Below are positions 22,891-35,300 of a DNA stretch of 64,000 bases, in pieces. The stretch spans positions 16,685,491 through 16,749,490 of the forward strand of contig JAJEKV010000001.1 in NCBI GenBank assembly GCA_021234155.1, read 5' to 3'. Source of the DNA: Isoetes taiwanensis (taxonomy: Eukaryota; Streptophyta; Lycopodiopsida; Isoetales; Isoetaceae). The translations under genes were made by a program, and so were the position numbers. Every line of letters begins with the position of its first letter. The first letter of the stretch is position 1. Below the pieces are notes generated by a model. It did no database searches. It saw only the letters and a program-made list of their open reading frames with translations, and was not told the DNA's origin.

Positions 22891-25800
22891 CTTGAAGTGG
22901 AGTTGGGGTGTTGGCCTTGAGCGGACCCTAAAATCCCTCAGGAGGCTGCTTGCCCCAAATTTCCTCTCCCCAAGGCCACAGGGGCCCGGACGGGCGACCT
23001 CCCTCTCGGAATCGCGTCGACTCTGCCAATGGACTCGAGCGTCGACATTGCCACAGGGACCAAGTTAGTGGCAGAAGACCACGAACTCAAAAGCGCCAAA
23101 GTAGCTCACTTCCATCACACTGTGGTCAATTGGCCTAGGATGTGCATCGCGGGGATCTTGTCGTGGAGGCGTGAGTGTTTCCTTCTTTTAAAACGGCCGT
23201 GTAACTTGCTCCCTAGGGTAATTTAAATTATTCGGGCGATTTGGGAGTCTATTTGCCATTCGGAACATCCCGTGCGACGACAAAACGATCGCCCGGTTTC
23301 TACAAAGTAGACATCGGGGCCCCATGCGGTTTGACAAGTTCTCGGGACCGATCACGGAATCTTTTGGACCTTCGAAGAGGGGCCCTGACGGAGGATCCAA
23401 CGGTCGGATAGGGGGCGGGCTCGGGGAGGTGGTCGTTAAATCTCGACCCGGGGAAGCTGCCGGGAAGGGCTGCCTCGGGAACTTTTGGATCCGCCTCACG
23501 GGGTCAGGACTCTCCCCTCTTGTGAGGGATCCCCAAGGTCCTGGCCTCGTTTGACTTGGGGAAGGGTGCGGCTGGTTTGCCACAGCGGGCTGCCCGGCCG
23601 TTCTAATCTTAACCCTTTGACCTAGACCTTCTCCAGAAATTCGAAAATTGGGCGTGTCTTTGGAGATGAATTAGGGATCCGCTGGCAAAAAGAAATTTAT
23701 TTTAGGTGCAATGCATTAATTGAATTCTGAATGTCTTGCCAGCCAAAAAGCCCCCGACTTCTACGCCGGGAGGAGGAAAGGCCCAAACTCCGCTCCGTCG
23801 GTTCCCCTTGCTCCGGTATTCACCGGAAAGCTCTTCCGGCCCGGTCCCAAGTGCAACAGACCCGGGACTGGGGCCCCAAAGCGTAAACCCTTCTAGAGCA
23901 CGGCAGCCCACGGGGTTTCGTTTGGGAGGCCCTCTCCCTTGTCGGTCGGCGGGGACCTTGCGGAGTGTCTTGAAGTGGGGTTGGGGTGTTGGCCTTGCGG
24001 CCTGGACCCTAAAATCCCTCGGGGCTGCTTGCCCCAAATTTCCTCTCCCCAAGGCCACAGGGGCCGGGCGAGGCGACCTCCCTCTCCCAGAATCAGCGAT
24101 CGACTCTGCCAATGGACTCGAGCGTCGACATTGCCACAGGGGACCAAGTTCGTGGCGGAAGACCACCGAACTCCAAGAAGCGCCAAAGTAGCTCACTTCC
24201 ATCACACTTTCGTAGTCAATTGGCCTAGGATGTGCATGCGGGATCTCTCTTGTCGTGGAGGCGTGAGTGTTTTCCTTCTTCGCCAAAACCGGCCGTGTAA
24301 TTTGCTCCCTAGGGTAATTTAAGCCATTCCGGACGATTTGGCGGGGTCTATTTGCCATTCGGAGCATCCCGGTGCCCGCGACAAAAAGCGATCGCGGTTT
24401 CTACAAAGGCCCCGACATCGGGCGCCCGCGGTTTGACAAGTTCTCCCGGGGCCGATCTGGAATCTTTTGGACCTTCAGAAGAGGGCCCCACGAGCGGAGG
24501 ATCAGCGGTCCGGATAGGGGGCCGGGGCTCGGGGAGGGTGGTCATTAAGCGTCGCGACCAGGGGCTTGGCGCCGGGAAGGGCTGCCTCGGGGAACTTTTG
24601 GATCAGCCTCACGGGGTCAGGACTCTCCCCTCTTGTGAGGGATCCCTGCAAGGTCTGGCCTCGTTTGACTTGGGGAAGGGTGCCAGGCTCGGTTGCCACG
24701 GGCTGCCCGGCCGTTCTAATCTAACCCTTTGACCTAGACCTTCTCAAAAAATTCGAAAAAATTGGGCCGTGTCTTTGGAGATGAATTAGGGATCCATGGC
24801 AAAAACCGGAATTTATTTTAGTGCAATGCATTAATTGCGAATTCACGAATGTCTTGCCCTTTGCAAAAAGCCCCAGACTTCTACTTGCCACATCGGGAGG
24901 AGGAAAGGCCCAAACTCCGCTCGTCGGTTCCCCTTGCTCCATTCTTCTCTTTGCTTCCGGCCGGGTCCCAAGTGCAACAAGCCGGACTCGGCCCCCAAAG
25001 CGTAAACCCTTCTAGGCACGGCAGCCCGCGGGGTTTGCGTTTGGAGCCCTCTCCTTGTCAATCGGGGGGACCTTTGCCCGTGTCTTGAAGTGGAGTTGGG
25101 GTGTTGGCCTTGCCTTGGACCCTAAAATCCCTCCGGGAGGCTGCTTGCCCCAAATTTCCTCTCCCCAGGCCACGGGGCCGGGCCAGGCGACCTCCCTCTC
25201 TCGGGAATCGCGATCGACTCGCCAATGGACTCGAGCGTCGACATTGCCACAGGGGACCAAGTTCCGTGGCCAGAAGACCACCCGAACTCCAAAGCGCCAA
25301 AGTAGCTCACTTCCATCACACTCGTGATCAATTGGCCTAGGATGTGCATGCGGGGATCTTGTCGTGGAGGCGTGAGTGTTTCCTTCTTTAAAAACCGGCC
25401 GTGTAACTTGCTCCCTAGGGTAATTTACATGCCATTCGGACGATTTGGCGGGGTCTATTTGCCATTCGGAGCATCCCGGTGCCCGCGACAAAAGCAGTCT
25501 TGCGGTTTCTACAAAGGCCGACATCGGGGCGCCCGCGGTTTGACAAAGTTCTCCCGGACCCGATCTGGAATCTTTTGGACCTTCAGAAGGGGCCACGAGC
25601 GGAGGATCAGCGGTGGGATAGGGGCAGGGCTCGGGGAGGTGGTCATGGCGTCAAAGCCAGGAAGGGGGCCCGGAAGAGCTGCCTCGAGAACTTTTGGATC
25701 CAGCCTCACGGGGTCAGGACTCTCCCCTCTTGTGAGGATCCCTGCAGGTCCTGGCCTCGTTTGACTTGGGGAAGGGTGCCAGGCTTCGGTTGCCACAGCG

Positions 25801-28800
25801 GGCTGCCCGACCCGTTCTATCTTAACCCTTTGACCTAGACCTTCTCAGAAAATTCGAAAATTGGGCGTGTCTTTGGGAGATGAATTAGGGATCCCGGCAA
25901 AAAGCGAATTTATTTTAGGTGCAATGCATTAATTGCGAATTCTGAATGTCTTGCCAGCTGCAAAAGCCCCCCGACTTCTACTTGCCACATCCGGAGGAGG
26001 AAAGGCCCAAACTCCATTCCGTCGGTTCCCCTTGCTCCGTATTCTCCATTTTGCTTCTACCGGCCCGGTCCCAAGTGCAGCAGACCGGGGACTTCGGCCC
26101 CAAAGCGTAAACCCTTCTAGAGCACGGCAGCCCACGGGGTTTCGTTTGGAGGCCCCTCTCCTTGTCCGGTCGGTAGGGACCTTGCTGCAGGTGTCTTGAA
26201 GTGGAGTTGGGGTGTTGGCCTTGGAGGCGCGGACCCTAAAATCCCTCCGGAGGCTGCTTGCCCCAAATTTCCTCTCCCAAGGCCACGAGGGGCCGGGAGG
26301 CGACCTCCCCTCTCAGGAATGCGCGATCTGACTCTGCCAATGGACTCAAGCGTCGACATTGCCACAGGGGACCAAGTTCCGTGGCGAACCACCCGAACTC
26401 CAAGCGCCAAAGTAGCTCACTTCCATCACACTTTCGTAGTCAATGGCCTAGGATGTGCATGCGGGATCTTGTCGTGGAGGCGTGAGTGTTTCCTTCTTCA
26501 TAAAACCCATTCAGGTGTAACTTGCTCCCTAGGGTAATTTACCGATTCCGGACGATTTGGCGGGGTCTATTGCCATTAGGAACATCCCGGTGCCCGCGAC
26601 AAAAGCAGTCTTACGGTTTCTACAAAGCCGAGGCTCCCGGGGCCCATGGTTTGACAAGTTCTCGGACCCGATCTGGAATCTTTTGGACCTTCGAAGAAGG
26701 GCCCACGAGCGGAGGATCAACGGTGGGATAGGGGAGCCGGGCTCTCGGGAGGGTGGTCATTAAGCGTCACGACCAGGGGCGCTGCCGCGAGGAAGAGCTG
26801 CCTCGGGGGAACTTTTGGATCCAGCCTCACGGGGTCAGGACTCTCCCCTCTTGTGAGGGGATCCACCGCAAGGTCACGGCCTCGTTTGACTTGGGGAAGG
26901 GTGCGGCTTCGGTTGCCCAGCGGGCTGCCCGCCGTTCCTATCTCTAACCCTTTGACCTAGACCTTCTCAGAAAATTCCGAAAAGTGGGCGTGTCTTTGGA
27001 GATGAATTAGGGATCCCATTTGTGGCAGAATTTATTTTAGGTGCAATGCATTAATTGCGAATTCTGAATGTCTTGCCACTTTGCAAAAGCCCGCTTCTAC
27101 TTGCCACATCGGGGAGGAAAGGCCCAAACTCCAGCTTCATTCGGTTCCCCTTGCTCCCGTATTCTCGGTTGGCTGCTTCGGCCGGGGTCCCAAGTGCAGC
27201 AGGACCGGGGACTTCGGCCCCAAAGCGTAAACCCTTCTAGAGCACGGCAGCCCACGGGGTTTGCGTTTGGGAGGCCCTCTCCTTGTCCGGTCAGTAGGGA
27301 CCTTGCTTGTAGTGTCTTGAAGTGGAGTTGGGGTGTTGGCCTTGAGCCTTGGACCCTAAAATCCCTCCGGAGCTGCTTGCCCCAAATTTCCTCTCCCCAA
27401 GGCCACGGGGCCGGGCGGGCGACCTCCCTCTCAGGAATCAGCGATCGACTCTGCCAATGGACTCGAGAGCGTCGACATTGCCACTGGGACCAAGTTAGTG
27501 GCGGAAGACCACCCGAACTCAAGAAGCGCCAAAGTAGCTCACTTCCATCACACTCGTAGTCAATTGGCCTAGGATGTGCATGCGGGATCTTGGGTGGGTG
27601 AGTGTTTCCTTCTTTTTGTAAAACGGCCAGTGTAACTTGCTCCCTAGGGTAATTTAGCCATTCGGACGATTTGGCGGGGATCTATTTTGCCATTCAGGAG
27701 CATCCCCGGTGCGACGACAAAGCATTGCGGTTTCTACAAGGCCCGACATCCAGGGGCGCCCAGGGTTTGACAAGTTCTCCCGGGACCGTCGGAATCTTTT
27801 GGACCTTCGAAAGGGCCCTGAGCGGAGGATCAACGGGGATAGGGGCCTCGGGAGGTGGTCATTAAGCGTCTCGGCCAGGGGGCTGCCGGAAGAGGGCCTC
27901 GGGGAACTTTTGGATCCAGCCTCTGGAGTGGGACTCTCCCCCTCTTGTGAGGATCCCTCCAGGTCTGGCCTCGTTTGACTTGGGGAAGGGTGCGGCTCGG
28001 TTGCCACCTGCGGGCTGCCCCGGCCGTTCCTAATCTTAACCCTTTGACCTAGACCTTCTCAGAAAATTCGAAAATTGGGCGTGTCTTTGGAGATGAATTA
28101 GGGATCCCGGCAAAAACGAATTTATTTTTATGCAATGCATTAATTAAATTCTGAATGTCTTGCCCTTTGCAAAAGCCCCCGACTTCTACTTGCCACATCG
28201 GGGAGGAGGAGGGGCCCAAACTCCGCTCCGTCCGGTTCCCCTTGCTCCGTATTCTCCATTTGCTTTTGCCGGCCGGGTCCCAAGTGCAGGAGGGCCGGGG
28301 ACTGGGCCCCAAAAGCGTAAACCCTTCTGAGCACGGCAGCCCACGGGGTTTACGTTTGAGAGGCCCCTCTCCTTGTCGGTCGGCGGGACCTTGCGGAGTG
28401 TCTTAGTGGAGTTGGGGTGTTGGCCTTGGCCTTGGACCCTAAAATCCCTCGGGCTGCTTGCCCCAAATTTCCTCTCCCCAAGGCCCCACGGGCCGGACGA
28501 GGCGACCTCCCCTCTCGAATGGCGATCGACTCTGCCAATGGACTCGGAATCATTGACATTGCCACGGGGACCAGGATTCCAGTGGCCGAAGACCACCCGA
28601 ACTCCAAGAAGCCAAAGTAGCTCACTTCCATCACACTCGTAGTCAATTGGCCTAGGATGTGCATGCGGGGATCTTGTCGTGGAGGAAGTGTTTCCTTCTT
28701 CAAAAACCGACCGTGTAACTTGCTCCCCTAGGGTAATTTAATTTCATTCGGGACGATTTAGGCGAGGGTCTATTGCCATTAGAGACATCCCAGGTGCGAG

Positions 28801-29298
28801 ACGACAAAAGCGGTCTCGGGTTTCTGGTAAACATCCCAGGCGCCCAGCCCGGTTTGACAAGTTCTCCCGGACCGATCTGGAATCTTTTGGACCTTCCCGA
28901 AGAGGGCCCACTGAGCGGAGGATCCAGCGGTCAGGATAGGGGAGGCGGGCTCCAGGAGGTGGTCGATGCGTCGACCAGGGGAGGCTGGTTGCCCGGGAAA
29001 AGGAGCTGCCTGGGAACTTTTTGGATCCGCCTCCTCGGGTGGGACTCTCCCCCCTCTTGTGAGGATCCCTCCAAAGGTCGGCCTCGTTGTGGCAGGGGAA
29101 GGGTGCGGCTTCGGTTGCCACACAGCGGGCTGCCTGAGCCGTTCTAATGCTAACCCCTTTGACCCTAGACCTTCTCCGAAAATTCCGAAGAATTGGGCGT
29201 GTGCTTTGGAGATGGATTAGGGATCAGCAAAAAACCGGAATTTATTTTTCGTGCAATGCATTAATTGAATTCACGAATGTCTTGCCCTTTAAAGCCCC

Positions 29299-29398
29299 NN
29301 NNNNNNNNNNNNNNNNNNNNNNNNNNNNNNNNNNNNNNNNNNNNNNNNNNNNNNNNNNNNNNNNNNNNNNNNNNNNNNNNNNNNNNNNNNNNNNNNNN
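29299..29398. other. Assembly gap, 100 N
   Basis: Exactly 100 N, the conventional unknown-size gap. The sequence on both sides is in the same monomer phase (AAAGCCCC before, CGACTTCTACTTGCC after), so either nothing or a whole number of monomers is missing. Confidence 0.98.
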
Positions 29399-32300
29399 CG
29401 ACTTCTACTTGCCCACATAGGGAGGAGGAAAGGCCCAAACTCGCTCGTCCAGGAGTTCCCTTTGCTCGTGTTCACCATTTAGCGCTTCGGCGGGTCCCAG
29501 GTGCGGGGCCGGTTCGGCCCCAGCGTACGTAAACCGCTTCTAGGCACGGCGTACGGGGTTTTGCGTTTGAGGAAGAGGCCCTCTCCTTGTCAGTCGGCGG
29601 GACGCTGGCAGCGTGTCTTGAAGATGGAGTTGGGGTGTTGGCGTGACTGGCGGACCCTAAATCCCCTCCGTTTAGCGCCCAATTTCCTCTCCCAAGGCCA
29701 CGGGGCGGTGGGCGACCTCCCCTCACCGAGATGGCGATAAAATGCGCGGTAGTTTCCGAGCGTGGAGCATTGCCACAGGGACCAAGTTAAAAGTGGCCAG
29801 AAGACCACCCGGAGACTCAAGAAGCGCCAAAGTAGCTCGCTTCCATCACACTCGTAGTCAATTGGCCTAGGATGTGCATGGGGATACTGTCGTGGAGGGA
29901 AAGACGTGATTGTTCCTTCCTTCGCAAAACCGACCATTGTAACTTGCTCCCTAGGAGGTAATTTCGCCATTCTGGGCTTGGGGCAGGGTCTGGCCCGCAT
30001 TCCGGGCATCCCTGACAAACGACAAAGCGATCGCGTTTCTACAAAGACATCGGGGCGCCCATGGTTTGACAAGTTCTCCCCGGGACGTCTGGAATCTTTT
30101 GGACCTTCGAAGGGCCCGCGGCAGGAGGATCAGCAGGTGGGGATGGGGAGCCGGGCTCGGGGAGGGTGGTCATTAGCGTGCAGCCCGAGGCAGGAAAGGG
30201 CACGCAGGGAACTTTGAGTCCATACTCACGGGGTCAGGACTCTCCCCTCTTGTGAGGGGATCCCTCAAGGTCTGGCCTGCGGCTTGGGGAAGGGGTGCAG
30301 TGGGGACACAGGCTGGAAGCCGTTCCATCACTAACCCTTTGACCTAGACAGCTTCTCAGAAAATTCAGTAGGTAGGTGTCTTTGGAGATAGATGGGATCA
30401 GCTGGCCATAGGAATTTGTTTTGTTGTCATTAATTGCAATTCTGAATGTCTTACCCACTGCAAAAGCCCCCGACTTCTACTTGCCACATGCGGGGAGGAG
30501 GGGAAGGCCCAAACTCGCTCCGTCGATTCCACTTGCTTAAAAGTATTCTACCAGTACCTTTGCTTTCTGGCCAGGTCCAGAGTGCAGAACCCGAGTTCGG
30601 CCCCAAAGCGTGAAACCCTTCACAGAGCACGGCAGCCCACGGGGTTGCGTTTGAGGCCTCTCCTTGGTCGGTAGGGACTAGCAGCGTGTCTTGAAGTGGG
30701 TTAGGTGTTGGCCTTGAGGCTTGGACCTAAATCCTAGGAGGCTGCCCTTTAAAATTTCCCTCTCCCACAATTACAGGGGCCGGGCCAGGCGACCTCGCTC
30801 TCGGGTCGCCCGATGACTCGCAATGGACTCCGAGCGTGAGCATTGCCACTGGGGACCGAGGCCCGGTGGCGAGAGGATGCAGAGCTCCAGAGCGCCCAAA
30901 GTAGCTCACTTCCATCACACTCGTAGTCAATTGTGGCTAAGTTATTGCATGCGGGATCTTTGGAAAGTGGAGTGAGTGTTGTTTCCTTCTTTGCTTGAAA
31001 ACCGATATTGCATTGCTCCCCTAGGGTAATTCCATTCCAGGACGATTTAGTAGGTGTGCCCCAGGAATCTGGGCATTCATGAGCCGGGTTCCCTGGGCCC
31101 GGGCAGCTCCGGGGCCTTGTGATTTGACAAGTTCTCAGGACGATCTGGAATCTTTGGACAGCCTAGAAGGGAGGGCCTGAGCGGAGGATCCCTTGGGTCC
31201 GGACAGGAGGGCTCAGGAAGGAGGAGACCGGGCCGTGCTTGTCACGACCAGGGGGAAGCGGCCCGAGAAGAGGCACCTGGGAACTTTTAGATCCCGCCTC
31301 ACTGGGAGTCAGGACTCTCTCCCTGCCCAGCCACAGGGGATCCTCCCGAGTCCCCGGCTCGTTCCGGCAGGGAAGGGGTGCGATTTCGGTTGCCCGCCCG
31401 GGGCTGCCCGACCGTTCTAATAACGCTGACCTAAGACGCTACCAGAAAATTCCGAAGAAATTGGGCGTGTCGCGGAGATGAATTAGGATCCGTGGCAAAA
31501 AGCGAGATTTATTTTGGGTACGGCCATTAATTAAATTTCTGATGTGCTTACCCTTTACCAGCGCCCACGACTTCCTACTTGCCGCCGGAGGAGGAAGGCT
31601 AAACTCCCGCTCCATCCGGTTCCACTTGCTCGATATTCACCATTTGGCTGCTTCGGCCAGTCCCAGGGTGCAGCAGGGCAGGACTCACGGCCCAAAGCGT
31701 CAGAAGCCAGCCTACAGAGGCACGGCAGCCCGCGGGGTTCGTTGGAGGCCCTCTCCTTGTCGGTCGGCGGGACGCCCGTGTGCTTGAAGAGTGGAGTTGG
31801 AATTGTTTGGCGGAGGCGGACCTAAAATCCCCTCTCCGAGGCCTGCTTGCCCAAATTTCCTCCCCAAGGCCACAGGGAACCGGGGCCAGGCCTGGCTCTC
31901 TCGCCGAATCGCTGATCTGACTCTGCCATGGACTCCAGAGGCGTCGGCCCATTTGCCCTGAGGGACCAAGTTCCGTGGCAGACCACCCGAACTCCAAGAA
32001 GCGCCAAAGTAGCTCACTTCCATCACACTGCAGTAGTCCATTGGCCTAGGATGTGCATGCGAGGATATGCGTGGAAGTGAGTGTGTTTCCTTCTTTACAT
32101 AAAACCGGCCAGATACGACTTGCTCTAAGGGTAATTTAAGCCATTCAGGACCCGATTTGGCGGGGATTTCTGTTGCCATTCAGGAGCATCCAGGTGCCGA
32201 CGACAAAACTGATGGGTTTCTACAAAGTATTGCTTGTGGGCATCCGGGGCCGCCCAGCGGTTTGACAAAGTTCAGGACGATCTTGCGGACCTTCGAAGAG

Positions 32301-35300
32301 GGCCCACGAGCGAGGAGGATCCAGCGATTGAGATAGGGGGCTTCACGGGCCAGGAGTGAGGCCAGTGCTGCGGCCGGGGCTTGTTGCCGAGGGAAAAGGA
32401 GCTGCCTCGGGGAACTTTTTAGATCCAGCCTCACGGGGAGTCGGGAACTCTCCCTCTTGTGAGGATCCTCAAGGTCACGGCCTCGTTTGACTTGGGGAAA
32501 GTGCCCGGCTTCGGTTGCCTGGCGGGCTGCCACGACATTATCACTAACCCTGCTTTGGCCTAGACCTTCTCAGAAAATTCGAAGAATTGCCAAGGCAGGT
32601 GTCTTTGAAGGAGATGAATTAGGGATCCCGGCAAAAGCCGAATTTATTTACCGTTTGAAAATGCGCATTAATTGCGAATTCTACGAATGTCTTACCCGCT
32701 ATAGCGCCCGACTGCACCACATGGGAGGAGGAAAATTTGGCTTCAAAGCTCGATGGAGTTCCCTTGCTCATTATTCTCGAGGTAGCGCGCTACCGGCCGG
32801 TCCCAAGTGCAGCAGGGCCGGGGACTGCGGCCCCAAAGCGTGAAAGCCCTTCAGAGCACGCGGCAACCCGCGGGGTTTACACCGTTTGGTGAGCCCTCTC
32901 CCTTGGCGGTCAGGCGGGACCTTAGCGCCCGTGTCGCAGAGATGAGTTGGGGTGTTGGCAGGCGCGAGACCCTGGCTCCCTCCGGGCTGCTTGCCCAAAT
33001 TTCCCTCCCAAGGCCACGGGGACGGGCCAGGCGACCTCCATCTCACGGTCGCGTCGACTGCGCCAATGGACTCGAGCGTCGACGTACGCCGGGATAATAG
33101 CCAAGTTCAGGTGGCGAGGAAGACCGCGCAGAACTCAAGCGCTGAAGTAGCTCACTTCCATCACACTGCGTGGTCCGATTGGCCTAGGATATTGCATCGC
33201 GGGGATCAACATGCCGTGGGCGTGAGTGTTTCCTTCTTTACATAAAACCGGCGGAGTGTAACTTTATGCAAGGGTAATTTAAGCCATTCGAGAGACCCAT
33301 TTGAGGGTCTATTTGCCATTCGGGCATCCCGATACTTGGGAAGCGACAAGCAGTCACGGTTTCTCTGGTAGACATCGGGGCCCGTGGTTTGACAAGTTCT
33401 CTGGGCCAGGTCACGGAATCTTTTGGACCTTCGAGAGGCCTGAGCGGAGGGATCAGCAGTCCGGATAGAGGAGCGGGCCTAGGGAGGGTGGTCGTGGCGT
33501 GTCTGACCCGGAGGCCCGGCGCGAGGGAAGAGCGCCTGCAGGGAACTTTTTGGATCAGCCTCTCTGGGGTCGGGACTCTCCCCTCTTGTGAGGATCACAC
33601 CCAAGGAGTCAGCCTCGTTTGACTTGGGGAAGGGTGCGGCTCGGTTGCCCACCTTGAGGCTGCCCGGCCCGGATTCCTATCACTAACCCTTTGACCTAGA
33701 CCTTCTCGAAAATTCGAAGGGTAAGAGTAGTGTCTTGGAGATGAATTAGGGATCCATTTGGCAAAAAGCCCAGAATTTATTTTAGTGCAATGCATTAATT
33801 GAATTCTGAGAATGTCTTGCCAGCGCAAAAGCCCCCGACTTCACCCACATCGGGGAGGAGGAAAGGCCAGCTCATGGGCCAGTTCCCTTGCTTTCGAGTA
33901 TTCTAGAACTGCTTCGGCCAGTCCCAGGGTACCTTGAACCCGGGACTTCATTTTAAAGCGTAAACCCTTACAGAGCACGGCAGCCCACCCGGGGTTTGCA
34001 CGTTTGGAGGCCCCCCCTCCTTGTGTCAAATTCGGCGGGACTAGCGTGTCTTGAAGTGGAGTTGGGGTGGTGGCCTTGACGGACCCTAAAATCCCCTCGG
34101 GAAGTGCTTGCCCCAAATTTCCTCTCCCAAGGCCACGGGGGCCGGACGAGGCGACCCCTCGGGGTCGCGATCTGACTCGCGGCGGACTCGAGCGTCGACT
34201 GCCACAGGGACCCAAGGATTCGTGGCGGAAGACCACCCGAACTCAAGAAGCGCCAAAGTAGCACAAGCACTTCCATCACACTTTCGTAGTCAATTTGGCC
34301 TAGGATGTGCATGCGGGGATCGCATGCGTGGAGGCGTGAAGTGTTTTCCTTTCCTTCGCCAAAACCGGCCCAGGTGTAACGCCCTTAGGGTAATTTTAGC
34401 CATTACGAGACGATTTGTGAGGGGTCTATTCTCGACCAGGAGCATCCCCAGGTGCCCGAACTGACAAAGCAGTCGCGGTTTCTACAAAGTAGACATCCCG
34501 GGGCCAGCGGTTTGACAAATTCTCGGGGCCGTCTACGGAATCTTTGGACCTTCTAGAAGAGGGGCTGACGGAGGAGGGATCAGGGATGAGGCCCGGGCTC
34601 AGGAGAGTGGTCGTGCTTGTCTCCGGCCAGGGGCCGAGAAGAGGCTGCCTGGGAACTTTTAGATCCCGCCTCTGAGATGGGACTCTCCCCTCTTGGCGAG
34701 GATCCCTCGAGTCTGGCCTCGTTTGACTTGGGGAGGGTGCATTTCGGTTTATACCAGCGAGCACGGCAGATTCTATCACTAACCCTTTGACCTAGACCTT
34801 CTCGAAAGTTCGAAATTGGGCCGTGTGCTGGGTGAATTAGGGATCCCGCTGGCAAAAACCGGAATTCGTGCAATGCATTAATTGCAGGTTACGATGTCTT
34901 GCCGCACAAAGCGCCCCCGACTTCGCGCACATCGGGAGGAGGAAGGGCCCAACTCCGCTCCGTCAGTTCCCTTGCTCCGTATTCTCCGGCAACAGCTACC
35001 GGCCAGGTCCCAGTGCAGCAGACCGGGGACTGCGGCCCCAAAGCAAACCCTTCTAGAGGCACGGCGCCCGGGGTTTTCGTTTGGAGAACCTCTCCTTGTC
35101 GGTCCGGCGGGACAGCTAGCAGGTGTCTTGAAGTGGAGTTGGGGTGTTGGCCTTGAGCGCGGACCTAAATCCCTCGGGGCCCTTGCCCCAAATTTCCCTC
35201 TCCCAGGCCAAGGGACCCGGATGAGGCGACCTCAAGCTCTCGAGAATCGCGTCGACTCACGCCAATGGACTCGAGCGTCCGACATTGCCCACAAGGGACC

